Source: Parafrigoribacterium_A soli (GTDB lineage Bacteria; Actinomycetota; Actinomycetes; Actinomycetales; Microbacteriaceae). Taken from it: 64,000 nt of DNA. Shown in pieces: positions 1-8,329 of this stretch. The notes beneath the pieces were generated by a model. That model was not told the origin of the DNA. It made no database searches and saw only the letters and a list, made by a program, of their open reading frames with translations. The stretch lies in the NCBI RefSeq assembly GCF_040227235.1, contig NZ_JBELNZ010000004.1, forward strand, positions 434,001-498,000. Reading direction: 5' to 3'. Each line of letters opens with the position of its first letter. The first letter of the stretch is position 1. The translations under genes and the position numbers were made by a program.

Positions 1-400
1 CGGTGCCCGCGATGATCTTTGCTGCCGCCTCGATGTCGTTCGCGTTGAGGTCGACCATCTTCTGCTCCGCGATCGAGCGAAGCTGCTCCTGGGAGAGCTT
101 TCCCACCTTGGTGGTGTGCGGAACGCCGGAACCCTTGGCCACGCCAGCGGCCTTCTTGATGAGCTCCGCAGCCGGCGGGGTCTTCAGGATGAAGGTGAAC
201 GAGCGGTCTTCGTAGACGGTGATCTCCACCGGGATGACGTTGCCACGCTGGGCTTCCGTCGCCGCGTTGTACGCCTTGCAGAACTCCATGATGTTCACGC
301 CGTGCTGACCCAGCGCAGGCCCGATGGGGGGTGCGGGGTTGGCGGCGCCGGCCTGGATCTGAAGCTTAATCAGACCCGTGACCTTCTTCTTCGGTGCCAT
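1..400 (-). CDS. rplK: 50S ribosomal protein L11 (3' end outside window)
   Basis: Ribosomal protein L11 of the large subunit, which forms the GTPase-associated centre with 23S rRNA. The ATG (minus strand, 398-400) opens the typical N-terminus MAPKKKVTGLIKLQI, followed by the proline-rich signature NPAPPIGPALGQHGVNI of the family. About 133 of the usual ~143 residues are present; the window edge removes the C-terminal end. It lies downstream of nusG in the common secE-nusG-rplK order. The identification rests on the N-terminal sequence and synteny and is very secure. Confidence 0.97.
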   Translation of the reverse strand, partial: MAPKKKVTGLIKLQIQAGAANPAPPIGPALGQHGVNIMEFCKAYNAATEAQRGNVIPVEITVYEDRSFTFILKTPPAAELIKKAAGVAKGSGVPHTTKVGKLSQEQLRSIAEQKMVDLNANDIEAAAKIIAGT

Positions 401-432
401 TTCTTTTCCTTACTGTCGTGCCCTTCGCCTCG

Positions 433-451
433 CTCGCTGAGCTTGTCGAAG
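433..451 (-). repeat. REP-like copy, reverse orientation
   Basis: Single copy of the dispersed element (core CTTCGACAAGCTCAG on the minus strand) in the 101-bp nusG-rplK gap. It is the first of about a dozen copies in the window; the others lie in and around the flagellar locus. Confidence 0.7.
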
Positions 452-501
452 TGCGCTCCCGACATCCGAATTGGATGCGGTGGTTTGTGGGGGTCGCTGA
501 G

Positions 502-1587
502 TTACAGCTTGGTGACCTGCTCGAAGCTGAGCTCGACCGGAGTCTCGCGCTCGAACAGCGAGACGAGCACGGTGAGCTTGCCGCTCTCGGGCTTGATCTC
601 GCTGATCGTGCCTGGAAGGCCCGCGAACGAACCCTCCTTGATCGTGATCGTCTCGCCGATCTCGAAGTCGACTTCCTGCGGGATCGCGCGGCTGACGGCC
701 TTGCCGCCCTTGCCGCCGGTCTTCACCGGAGCCTCGACGATCTGCACGAGGCTCTTCAGCATGTTGAAGGCCTCTTCGAAACGCAGCGGCGTGGGGTTGT
801 GCGAGTTGCCGACGAAGCCGGTCACACCCGGGGTGTGGCGCACGACGGACCAGCTGTCTTCGTTGAGATCCATGCGCACGAGCACGTAGCCCGGGATGCG
901 CACGCGGTTGACGAGCTTGCGCTGGCCGTTCTTGATCTCGACGACGTCTTCCATCGGCACCTCGACCTGGAAGATGTAGTCCTCCATGGCCATGCTGACC
1001 TTGCGGTTCTCGATGTTCTGCTTGACGCGCTTCTCGAAGCCCGCGTACGAGTGGATGACGTACCACTTGCCGAACGCGGCCTTCAGTTCGGCGCGGAACT
1101 CGGCGTAGGGGTCGACCTCGGCCTCGTCGTCGCCCGCCTCGCCGGCGGCAGCGTCATCCGCCGCGTTCTGCTCGGCCAGTTCCTCGCTCAGCTCGGCCTC
1201 GAAGGTCTCCTCGTATGGGGCGACCTCGGGCTCCTCGCCAGCCTCGTCCGTCTCGAAGGCGGCCTCTTCGTCGTCCGTCGCCTCGACCGAAGCGTCGGCC
1301 TCGACTGCGGAGTCGATGTCGAGCGCGTCCTCGACCACGGCATCCGCCTCTGGGTCGGTCGCTGCCTGCGCGGCGTCAAGTGCGGCCAGCAGGTCTGCCT
1401 CGACGTCGTCGTCTTCGTCGCCCTCGTTCACCACGTGGAGAGCGCGCTCTTCTGCGGGCTCGTCGGAACGCTCTTCTGCGGCGAGGGTGTTGCCCTCCTG
1501 CGCCTCGTCCTCCTCTGAGGACTGTTCCGCGGCAGTCGCGAGGTCGATGTCGTCGCGCTCTGTGTCAGACACTAAATTCTCTTCCAT
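502..1587 (-). CDS. nusG: Transcription termination/antitermination protein NusG with long acidic N-terminal extension
   Basis: NusG binds RNA polymerase and couples transcription to Rho or to the ribosome. The conserved part is C-terminal: the NGN domain starts near residue 174 (KWYVIHSYAGFEKRVKQ) and the KOW domain covers roughly residues 303-361 (EIGETITIKEGSFAGLPG). The first ~170 residues are an Asp/Glu/Ala-rich, probably disordered extension. Such tails occur in actinobacterial NusG, but this one makes the protein 361 aa against about 180 for the core family. The ATG at 1585-1587 was taken because the acidic frame continues to it; a start a few codons inside is possible. It lies between secE and rplK on the same strand. 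Confidence 0.95.
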   Translation of the reverse strand: MEENLVSDTERDDIDLATAAEQSSEEDEAQEGNTLAAEERSDEPAEERALHVVNEGDEDDDVEADLLAALDAAQAATDPEADAVVEDALDIDSAVEADASVEATDDEEAAFETDEAGEEPEVAPYEETFEAELSEELAEQNAADDAAAGEAGDDEAEVDPYAEFRAELKAAFGKWYVIHSYAGFEKRVKQNIENRKVSMAMEDYIFQVEVPMEDVVEIKNGQRKLVNRVRIPGYVLVRMDLNEDSWSVVRHTPGVTGFVGNSHNPTPLRFEEAFNMLKSLVQIVEAPVKTGGKGGKAVSRAIPQEVDFEIGETITIKEGSFAGLPGTISEIKPESGKLTVLVSLFERETPVELSFEQVTKL

Positions 1588-1655
1588 TTCCTGTGCGTTC
1601 CAGGCCGCGAGGCCCGGTCAAAATTGCGTCACGTGCGTGACGGGGTGTTCCGAAA

Positions 1656-1922
1656 CTACTTGCCGAACACGAAGCCGACGCCGAACCCGAACAACAGGTC
1701 CAGCCCGGAGACGAGCGCCATCATGATGATCACGAATACCAGGACGACCCCGGTGTAGGTGAAGAGCTCTTTGCGGGTCGGGGTGACGACCTTCTTGAGC
1801 TCGATGATGACCTGGCGAAGGAACAGCATGATGCGACCGATCGGGCCGCGACTGCGTGCACGATCAGTTCTCGCGGTGGCGACGATGTCCTCACCGGGCT
1901 CGTCGATAACGTTCTTCGCCAC
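1656..1922 (-). CDS. secE: Preprotein translocase subunit SecE
   Basis: Small membrane subunit that clamps SecY in the Sec translocon. The protein (88 aa) has a basic, soluble N-terminal part and one C-terminal transmembrane helix (FTYTGVVLVFVIIMMALV), preceded by the SecE signature around ELKKVVTPTRKEL. I chose the GTG at 1920-1922 because GGAAGG lies 8 nt upstream. A GTG nine codons further upstream is open but has no comparable ribosome binding site. The gene sits between tRNA-Trp and nusG, the usual actinobacterial arrangement. Confidence 0.93.
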   Translation of the reverse strand: MAKNVIDEPGEDIVATARTDRARSRGPIGRIMLFLRQVIIELKKVVTPTRKELFTYTGVVLVFVIIMMALVSGLDLLFGFGVGFVFGK

Positions 1923-2007
1923 TGTCACTACCTTCCGGACACTGGCCACACGATCCGAGGATCATCTGACCGTTCACTCTTACGGGCACTCTGCCCGGAT
2001 CGAGTTG

Positions 2008-2080
2008 CAGGGCGGACAGGACTTGAACCTGCAACCTGCGGTTTTGGAGACCGCTGCTCTACCAATTGAGCCACCGCCCT
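2008..2080 (-). tRNA. trnW: tRNA-Trp (anticodon CCA)
   Basis: On the minus strand the sequence folds as a full cloverleaf of 73 nt. The 7-bp acceptor stem is AGGGCGG/CCGCCCT, the anticodon loop TCTCCAAAA carries CCA, and the T arm is GCAGG-TTCAAGT-CCTGT. The CCA tail is not encoded. Its position just upstream of secE is common in actinobacteria. Confidence 0.97.
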
Positions 2081-2093
2081 TCGGAGCTAAAAC

Positions 2094-2121
2094 CGCATAG
2101 CTTCGCACACCTGCATCTCAA
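2094..2121 (-). promoter_or_regulatory. Candidate promoter for tRNA-Trp
   Basis: Minus strand TTGAGA (2116-2121), 16-bp spacer, TATGCG (2094-2099), placing the start about 7 nt ahead of the tRNA 5' end. The -35 box is good and the -10 box weak. Confidence 0.4.
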
Positions 2122-2269
2122 GGATTTTTGCCAGAAATGGGCATGCAAAAGTATGGCAGATTTCAACTACCTCGACCCAGTCTAGGTCAGCGGATGCGGG
2201 CTGTAAAGCTGAGTGGAGGTGACCGGCGCATGTGCCGCGTGTCCGCTCGCGCATCCTCCCGCTCTGTTC

Positions 2270-2341
2270 CGCGAGTTGCCCACTTACGCCCCTTTTTGCG
2301 GTGAAAGCGGCGCGTTTAGGGGCGGAAGTGGGCAACTCGCG
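2270..2341. repeat. Long hairpin repeat, copy 1 (upstream of DUF559 gene)
   Basis: Inverted repeat with 23-bp arms (2270-2292 and 2319-2341) that pair with one mismatch. The arm core is AGTTGCCCACTTACGCCCC and the loop contains CTTTTTGC and GCGCGTTTAG. A second copy with the same arms lies just after the neighbouring gene. Confidence 0.9.
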
Positions 2342-2407
2342 GGAGGGAAGAGGCCGAGCTGTGGATGGTTTGCGCGGCGAGGAGGCCGCGCGCGCCAGTC
2401 TGTGGCC

Positions 2408-3319
2408 ATGCCTCGAACCGCGCTGCCGCATCCGCTCGCCTCGAACCCGTTCAGAAACCGAGACGCTATCGCTCACGGAATCAGCCCGAAGCGACTGCGC
2501 GGTACGGACCTCGACCGCTCCATCTGGGGAGTGCGCCGCGTTCCGACCTCGAGCGAGGTCGAGTTCCTCGAGCGATGCAGATCGTTCGCCGCCCGGATGC
2601 CCGAGGGCACGTTCTTCAGCCACGTCACGGCCGCGCTAATTCAGGGAGTACCACTGCCGTACCGCCTCGAGCGCGAGGTTCGCGTTCACATCGGGGTCGC
2701 AGCGCCCACGCGGGCTCCGCACGCGAGCGGCATCATCGGACACCGCCTCGACCTGTCGCCCGGCCAGCTGTCGTCGACGCGGAGCCTCGTGCACACGGCG
2801 CCCGCCCGCACCTGGTGCGACCTGGCGAGCCTGCTCACGCTGCATGAACTCGTGGCGGCTGGAGACTTCCTGGTGCACTGGAGACTGCCGCACACCACGA
2901 TCCCGGAGTTGGCGCGTGTGAGCCAGGCCTTTGTGGGGCGGCGCGGCATGAAAGTGATTCGGGTGGCGCTGCCTCTGCTCAACGCCAGGTCGGAGTCGCC
3001 GCCGGAGTCCGCACTGCGCGTGATACTCGTGCAGGCCGGCCTCCCGCATCCGCGCATCAATCACGAGATCGTCATGACGGAGGATGGTTCGGTCATGCGG
3101 ACCGACCTCGCGTTCGACGCCCAGAAGGTGCTGATCGAGTACCAGGGCGACTACCACCGCAAAAAGGTCGACCAGTGGCGCAAGGACATGACCCGGCGCT
3201 CCCGCCTCGAGGCGCGGGGGTGGCTCGTGATTGAACTGAATGCAAACGATCTCAGAGATCCGGATGAACTGGTCGCTCGCATCCGCATGTTTCTGGCCTG
3301 TCGTGGCTGGCGCGGATAG
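2408..3319 (+). CDS. DUF559/Vsr-like endonuclease-domain protein
   Basis: A 303-aa protein whose C-terminal part resembles DUF559, a PD-(D/E)xK/Vsr-like nuclease fold. The putative active-site stretch near residues 235-285 is RTDLAFDAQKVLIEYQGDYH, then DMTRRSRLEARGWLVIEL, with the D...E-x-Q spacing expected of this fold. The N-terminal ~200 residues resemble the regulator-like arm common in actinobacterial DUF559 proteins. The ATG at 2408 was chosen because the longer open frame upstream would translate the hairpin repeat at 2270-2341. The gene stands alone between two near-identical hairpins. Function is unknown; nuclease activity is inferred from the motif. Confidence 0.8.
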   Translation: MPRTALPHPLASNPFRNRDAIAHGISPKRLRGTDLDRSIWGVRRVPTSSEVEFLERCRSFAARMPEGTFFSHVTAALIQGVPLPYRLEREVRVHIGVAAPTRAPHASGIIGHRLDLSPGQLSSTRSLVHTAPARTWCDLASLLTLHELVAAGDFLVHWRLPHTTIPELARVSQAFVGRRGMKVIRVALPLLNARSESPPESALRVILVQAGLPHPRINHEIVMTEDGSVMRTDLAFDAQKVLIEYQGDYHRKKVDQWRKDMTRRSRLEARGWLVIELNANDLRDPDELVARIRMFLACRGWRG

Positions 3320-3338
3320 CGTGACCGCGTGAACATCC

Positions 3339-3409
3339 GTGAGTTGCCCACTTACGCCCCTTTTTGCCTCAAAATCCGCGCATTTAGGGGCGGAAGTGGG
3401 CAACTCGCG
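3339..3409. repeat. Long hairpin repeat, copy 2 (downstream of DUF559 gene)
   Basis: Arms 3339-3360 and 3387-3409 match the copy at 2270-2341 almost base for base, while the loop differs (CTTTTTGCCTCAAAATCC against CTTTTTGCGGTGAAAGCG). It starts 19 bp after the DUF559 stop codon and could double as a terminator. Confidence 0.9.
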
Positions 3410-3453
3410 GGAATTTTGGGTGGCGCCCACGCGACCCAGGGAACGGGACCCGA

Positions 3454-4101
3454 TCAGAGGAGCTTGTGCTCCAGCGCCCACGCCGTGAGCTCGTGACGGG
3501 AGGAGAGCTGTAGCTTGCGCAGCACCGCCGAGACGTGGGATTCCACCGTCTTGATCGAGATGTAGAGTTCGCTCGCCACCTCTTTATAGGCGTAGCCGCG
3601 GGCGATGAGGCGCATCACCTCGCGCTCCCTGGCCGAAAGGCGATCAAGCTCTTCGCTCGACTCGGCCTGCTCCCCCGCGGCCGCACCGAAGGCATCCAGC
3701 ACGAAGCCCGCGAGCCTGGGCGAGAAGACGGCATCGCCCGCGGCGACGGATGCGACGGCGCGGCTCACCTCCTCCCCCGAACTGCCCTTGGTGAGGTAGC
3801 CGCGAGCGCCCGCCCGGATGACGCCGACGACGTCCTCCGCGGAGTCCGAGACGCTGAGGGCGAGAAAGCGGGTCGCATCCAGGAGCGCCGCGCTGCGGCG
3901 GACCACCTCGGCCCCGCCGCCGCCCGCGCCACCAGGCAGGTGCACGTCGAGCAGCACGACCTCGGGGCGCAACTCCGCGATGCGCGCGACGGCGGAGTCG
4001 ACATCCGCCGCCTCGCCCAGCACCTCGACGCTCTCGTCGAGGTCGGCGCGCAGCCCCGAGCGAAAGATCGAGTGGTCGTCGACGATGAGCACGCTCGTCA
4101 T
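3454..4101 (-). CDS. NarL/LuxR-family response regulator
   Basis: Two-component response regulator of 215 aa. The receiver domain covers residues 1-120, with the acidic pair D8/D9, phospho-acceptor D52 (VVLLDVHLP) and the conserved Lys in GYLTKG. A LuxR-type helix-turn-helix fills the C-terminus (LSAREREVMRLIARGY, then SIKTVESHVSAVLRKL). It overlaps the histidine kinase gene upstream by 4 bp (ATGA), so the two are translated together. By analogy to LiaR/VraR-type systems with PspC sensors it should respond to envelope stress and may control the divergent PspC gene at 5414; this is inference. Confidence 0.93.
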   Translation of the reverse strand: MTSVLIVDDHSIFRSGLRADLDESVEVLGEAADVDSAVARIAELRPEVVLLDVHLPGGAGGGGAEVVRRSAALLDATRFLALSVSDSAEDVVGVIRAGARGYLTKGSSGEEVSRAVASVAAGDAVFSPRLAGFVLDAFGAAAGEQAESSEELDRLSAREREVMRLIARGYAYKEVASELYISIKTVESHVSAVLRKLQLSSRHELTAWALEHKLL

Positions 4102-5312
4102 GCGGGTTCTCCCGTCTGGTTGTCGAGGTGAAGATGTACCTCGGTGCCGATTCCGCCGATGCCGGGACCGACGGTCGCTGTGCCGCCGGCCCGTGACATC
4201 CGCCCGATGATCGACTCTCGGATGCCGAGCCGGTCATCCGGAAGCGTCGCGAGATCGACACCGGGGCCTCGGTCCCGAATGTACACGTCGACCCCGGAGG
4301 AGGCAGAGAGCTCAACGTAGACCGAGACCTCGCCGCCCACGTGGCGGGCGGCGTTGAGCATGGCCTCGCGGGCGGCCGCGATGAGCGCGGCACTCGGGGC
4401 GCTCGACGACTCGCCCGCGGTCACGACGTCGATGCGCGCGGCGTAGTCCAGCTCGATCGCCGCGGCGACCTCGCGCAGTTCGGTCGCCAGGTCGTCGCCG
4501 ACCGCTGCGGTGCCGGCGAACAGCCAGTCACGCAGCTCCCGCTCCTGCGCGCGGGCGATGCGGGCGACCTCGCTCGAGGCGCCCGCGCGATTCTGAATCA
4601 GCGCGAGCGTCTGCAGCACCGAGTCGTGCAGGTGCGCCGCAATCTCCGCGCGCTGCTCCTCCCGCACGCGAGCGGTGCGTTCGCCGATGAGCTTCACCCA
4701 CAGCTGCACCACGTAGGGCGCGGCGAGGATGCCGACGCCCAGCACGACCATGAGCACCGCCAGCACGACCGCGCCTGCCCGGCCAGCCGAGAAGGTCAGG
4801 CCGCCGCTCGCGGCGAACGACGGCTGGGAGCCGCGAAGCAGGATGAGTGCGCCCACCAGAATGAGCAACCCCGCGGATACGGACCGAATGGTCACCCCGT
4901 AGACGCGCGAGCGCTCGGGATCCCGGCGATCGAAGCCCAGACTCCATGCGACCGCGGCGGCGAGGAAGAGGGTCATCGCCAGGCTCGCCGGGGCGAGCTC
5001 CGCGCTGTCCCACGAGTTCGTCACGACGATCGCGGCGATCGTGCCGAGGCCGAGCAGGATAGCGGCGGCCGGAACGCGCCTGCGGATCGCGGCAGGCTCA
5101 TCCGCTCGCGCCTCATCGAGCGGGGTCAGTGCCCAGAGCCAGAGATACAACAGCACGCCCGCGCCGCCGCAGAACGCGAGGACGATCGCGAGCGCACGCA
5201 CCCTGCCGAGTCGCCAGCCGAGGTGCGCCGCGAGTCCCTCGCACACGCCGCCGACGGCCACCTGGCGTGGGCGCGTGAGGCTGGCGGTGCGAGCGGTCAT
5301 TGTTGAATCCAA
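4098..5312 (-). CDS. PspC-domain sensor histidine kinase
   Basis: Membrane sensor kinase of about 400 aa. Residues ~12-70 form a PspC domain (VAVGGVCEGLAAHLGW, then a hydrophobic helix). Four or so further transmembrane segments follow to residue ~205. A HisKA_3 dimerisation segment has H229 in AEIAAHLHDSVLQ, and a C-terminal HATPase_c domain has an N-box/G-box region (DRGPGVDLATLPDDRLGIRE). The frame opens at a TTG (5312); the ATG four codons later (5298-5300) is an equally good start. The partner regulator overlaps its 3' end. PspC fused to a NarL-class kinase is a known actinobacterial architecture. Confidence 0.92.
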   Translation of the reverse strand: MDSTMTARTASLTRPRQVAVGGVCEGLAAHLGWRLGRVRALAIVLAFCGGAGVLLYLWLWALTPLDEARADEPAAIRRRVPAAAILLGLGTIAAIVVTNSWDSAELAPASLAMTLFLAAAVAWSLGFDRRDPERSRVYGVTIRSVSAGLLILVGALILLRGSQPSFAASGGLTFSAGRAGAVVLAVLMVVLGVGILAAPYVVQLWVKLIGERTARVREEQRAEIAAHLHDSVLQTLALIQNRAGASSEVARIARAQERELRDWLFAGTAAVGDDLATELREVAAAIELDYAARIDVVTAGESSSAPSAALIAAAREAMLNAARHVGGEVSVYVELSASSGVDVYIRDRGPGVDLATLPDDRLGIRESIIGRMSRAGGTATVGPGIGGIGTEVHLHLDNQTGEPA

Positions 5313-5413
5313 GCAGACCCGGATGCGCGGTGCTGAGTTCCGAGCGACTAATCAGGGTGCGCTCAGGGTAGACCCTCATAGCGGGCGGTCGCGGCATCCG
5401 CCAGCATCGGAGC

Positions 5414-6961
5414 ATGGCAACTCGCACAGCACCGACTCCCTCTCCGGCACCAGGACCTTCGCCCGACGGCAACCGCTTCTTCGACTGGATGCGCGCCCTT
5501 AACCTGCCGCGGCAGCGCGGCTGGGTCGGCGGCGTCTGCGCTGGCATCGCGGACCGGCTCGGCATCGACCCGATAATCGTGCGCGGCATCGCGGTGGTCG
5601 TCGCGGTGCTCGGCGGACCGGCCATCCTGCTGTATGCCGCGGCCTGGCTGCTGCTTCCGGATGCCGACGACCGCATCCATCTGGAGCGACTGATCAGGGG
5701 CGACTTCGACCCCGCGAACATCGGGATCGGCGCGCTCGTCGTGCTGTCGCTGTTGCCGGTCACTCAGGGATTCTGGGCCCTCGGCGCGAGCTACTGGAGC
5801 GAGCCATACTGGGCGGGTTCATTAGGTCGCGCGCTCTGGACGGTGCTGCTCCTCGCCGCAGCGGTCGTCGCGGTCATCTGGATTGCGCGACGAGCGCGAC
5901 AGTCGTCCTCGGAGCCGACCCCGACACCCGCCACTACGGATGCTCGGCCCGAGACGGTGCCGCAGCCGCCGAGCGCCTCGGTCGCTGCTGCCACGACCGT
6001 GGCGGCGGACGGGGCCCCGGTGCCACCGGCGCATCCGGCGGCGGACGCACCGCCCGAGGACCTGGCCGCCTGGCGAGAGCAGCAGGAGCGGTGGAAGAGC
6101 GAGCATGCCGCGTGGAAGCAGCAGCAGGCGGCATCCGCCCGGGAACTGCGTGACCAGCGTGCGGCCGAGAGCCACGCCCGCGCCGTGGCGAACGCGGCCA
6201 GTGCGGACGAGCGCAGGCGGCAGCGGCGGCTGGCGAATCCGCGCATCACCGGCAGTCACGTGGTGATCACGCTTGGTGCCGCGTTGCTCGTGGGCGGTAT
6301 CGCCGCGGTGCTCAGCCAGTCCGGCGACGGATGGCACGGCTACGGCGTCGTGGTCGGCCTCGCGGCAGCCACGATCGTGGTCGCGCTCAGTGCGATCATC
6401 GCGGGACTGCTCCGGCGACGCAGCGGCTTTCTCGGATTCGTCTCGCTCGTGCTCGTGGCGAGCACGGTAGCTGTGTCGTTCATTCCGCCGAATCGCACGC
6501 TGGTGGGCGCGAGCTACCAGGTGTCACTGGAATCGGCCGGCCGTTTTTCCCAACCCGCCGGCAGTTTCAGCGTCTACGCCGACGATCATTCACCAGAGCA
6601 GGGCGGCAGCATCGATCTCTGGCAGGGCGCGGGCGATGTCTACGTTCAGGTGCCAGAGGGGCGGTCGGTACACGTGATCGCCAACCTCGGTTCGCGTAAC
6701 CTCGAGCGCTCCCGCTATGAGAAGGCCAAGAAGGCCGAGCCGAGCGATCCCGACAGCTGGAACTTCGTGAACGTCCGCACGGCGCCAACGCGAACGGCGA
6801 GCGGCCGCTACACCTACGACTTCACGGTCGGGTCCGGCATCCCGACCTCGACACTGCACATCTGGCAGGGCGAGGGCCGGGTGCGCGTCGAGCAGAGGCC
6901 CGACATGACCGATCCAACCTCGGCACCATCGATCGACGACACGACAGGAGTGACCCAGTGA
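5414..6961 (+). CDS. PspC-domain membrane protein with LiaF-like C-terminal domain
   Basis: A 515-aa membrane protein, divergent from the PspC-type kinase. A PspC domain lies at residues ~33-95 (GWVGGVCAGIADRLGIDPI, then a hydrophobic helix). Next come one more membrane segment, a Pro/Ala- and Glu-rich linker with coiled-coil character (about 165-285), two or three membrane helices, and a C-terminal beta-rich segment (SYQVSLESAGRF, GDVYVQVPEGRSVHV, STLHIWQGEGRVRVEQ). That segment resembles the LiaF/toastrack-type output domains of phage-shock proteins. It probably forms the sensing or target partner of the adjacent two-component system. Start ATG at 5414. The next gene overlaps its stop by 4 bp. 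Confidence 0.82.
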   Translation: MATRTAPTPSPAPGPSPDGNRFFDWMRALNLPRQRGWVGGVCAGIADRLGIDPIIVRGIAVVVAVLGGPAILLYAAAWLLLPDADDRIHLERLIRGDFDPANIGIGALVVLSLLPVTQGFWALGASYWSEPYWAGSLGRALWTVLLLAAAVVAVIWIARRARQSSSEPTPTPATTDARPETVPQPPSASVAAATTVAADGAPVPPAHPAADAPPEDLAAWREQQERWKSEHAAWKQQQAASARELRDQRAAESHARAVANAASADERRRQRRLANPRITGSHVVITLGAALLVGGIAAVLSQSGDGWHGYGVVVGLAAATIVVALSAIIAGLLRRRSGFLGFVSLVLVASTVAVSFIPPNRTLVGASYQVSLESAGRFSQPAGSFSVYADDHSPEQGGSIDLWQGAGDVYVQVPEGRSVHVIANLGSRNLERSRYEKAKKAEPSDPDSWNFVNVRTAPTRTASGRYTYDFTVGSGIPTSTLHIWQGEGRVRVEQRPDMTDPTSAPSIDDTTGVTQ

Positions 6962-7248
6962 GCACAGAGGAAGAAGCGATCGAGCCAGCGGCACAGACCA
7001 TGCTCGAGCCGAGCACATCCCGTCCGCGCGTCCGCTGGGGCGCGATTCTCTGGGGGCTGGTCGTCACCGCCATCGCGACCGTCACGCTGTCCGTCACGCG
7101 CACGGAGGGGACGCGCGAGGACTTCGGTCTCTGGCTCGGCGAACTGACGCCTGCCGGAATCTGGCTGATCGTCGTGATGGCCGCGGGCGGCATCCTGCTG
7201 CTGCTCGGCCTGCTAGCCGCCATCCGTCGCGCCCAGCGCGCAGCGTAA
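6958..7248 (+). CDS. Small two-helix membrane protein
   Basis: A 96-aa protein beginning with GTG that overlaps the stop of the PspC gene (GTGA). After an acidic N-terminus there are two hydrophobic helices (WGAILWGLVVTAIATVTLSV and IWLIVVMAAGGILLLLGLLA) and a short basic tail. No family is recognised. Overlap with the PspC gene suggests it belongs to the same envelope-stress unit. Confidence 0.8.
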   Translation: MSTEEEAIEPAAQTMLEPSTSRPRVRWGAILWGLVVTAIATVTLSVTRTEGTREDFGLWLGELTPAGIWLIVVMAAGGILLLLGLLAAIRRAQRAA

Positions 7249-7273
7249 AGCGGGCTGGCGAGCCCGGCGCCCG

Positions 7274-8290
7274 CTACCCGTTGTTGCTGAAGGCGGCGTC
7301 GAAGGAGTTCTCGGGCAGCTTCCAGAGCAGTGAACGCACGAAGGCGAGCGCCTCTGGGGCACCGTGCAGACGATCCATGCCCGCGTCTTCCCACTCGACC
7401 GAGATCGGGCCGGTGTAGCCGATCGACTCGAGCGCGCGGAAGGCGTCTTCCCATGGCACGTCGCCGTGCCCGGTCGAGACGAAGTCCCACCCGCGGCGAG
7501 GATCGCCCCAGGGCAGGTGCGAACCGAGCACTCCCGCGCGACCCTGCTTCGGGCGCAGCCGGGTGTCTTTGCAGTCGACGTGATAGATGCGGTCGGCGAA
7601 GTCGACGATGAAGCCCACGGGGTCGATGTTCTGCCACATCATGTGGCTCGGATCCCAGTTGAAGCCGAACGCCTCACGGTGGTCGATCGCCTCGAGGGTG
7701 CGAACGCTCGTCCAGTAGTCGTAGGCGATCTCGCTCGGGTGCACCTCGTGTGCAAACCGCACGCCCTCGGCGTCGAGCACGTCGAGGATGGGGTTCCAGC
7801 GGGTGGCGAAGTCCTCGTACCCCTCGTCGAACACGGACTGCGGCACGGGTGGGAACTGGGCGACGAACGGCCAGATCTTCGACCCCGTGAAGCCGATCAC
7901 CACATCCACGCCTAGCTTGCGGGCGACCCGCGCGGCCCGCTTCATGTCTTCCGCCGCGCGCTGGCGCACTCCCTCCGGGTCGCCATCGCCCCAGGTCGAC
8001 GGGCGCACGATCGCCTTGTGCCTGAAGTCGATGGGGTCGTCGCAGACGGCCTGCCCGGTGAGGTGGTTCGAGATCGCGAAGACCTTGAGATTGTTGCGCT
8101 CGAGGATCTCGAGCCGGGTCTTGAGGTACGCGTCGTCCTGGTCGGCGCGCTCGAGGTCGAGATGGTCGCCGCCGGCGCCGATCTCCAGCCCGTCGTAGCC
8201 CCACTCGCCGGCGAGCTTTGCGACCTCCTCGAAGGGCAGGTCCGCCCACTGGCCCGTGAACAGCGTCACCGGATGTGTTGCCTCGGTCAT
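7274..8290 (-). CDS. Sugar phosphate isomerase/epimerase-type TIM barrel protein
   Basis: A 338-aa protein of the xylose-isomerase-like AP-endonuclease-2 (IolE/IolI) fold. Typical segments are WGYDGLEIGAGGDHLDL near the N-terminus, the metal-site region FAHEVHPSEIAYD, GFNWDPSHMMWQ, IYHVDCKDTRL and the C-terminal ISVEWEDAGMDR. The conserved E, D, H and E residues of the divalent metal site are present. Substrate is probably a keto- or dehydro-sugar, because it is linked to a Gfo/Idh/MocA dehydrogenase and a second barrel protein upstream. Start ATG at 8288-8290 with a short purine-rich leader. It converges on the gene at 6958. Confidence 0.88.
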   Translation of the reverse strand: MTEATHPVTLFTGQWADLPFEEVAKLAGEWGYDGLEIGAGGDHLDLERADQDDAYLKTRLEILERNNLKVFAISNHLTGQAVCDDPIDFRHKAIVRPSTWGDGDPEGVRQRAAEDMKRAARVARKLGVDVVIGFTGSKIWPFVAQFPPVPQSVFDEGYEDFATRWNPILDVLDAEGVRFAHEVHPSEIAYDYWTSVRTLEAIDHREAFGFNWDPSHMMWQNIDPVGFIVDFADRIYHVDCKDTRLRPKQGRAGVLGSHLPWGDPRRGWDFVSTGHGDVPWEDAFRALESIGYTGPISVEWEDAGMDRLHGAPEALAFVRSLLWKLPENSFDAAFSNNG

Positions 8291-8329
8291 ATTTTTACCC
8301 TCCAGTTTCGATGTGGTGGTTTCGGAGTT

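Noticed and set aside
2213..2407. N-terminal extension of the DUF559 gene
   Set aside because: The extra codons translate the hairpin element; the ATG at 2408 starts directly before the conserved protein.
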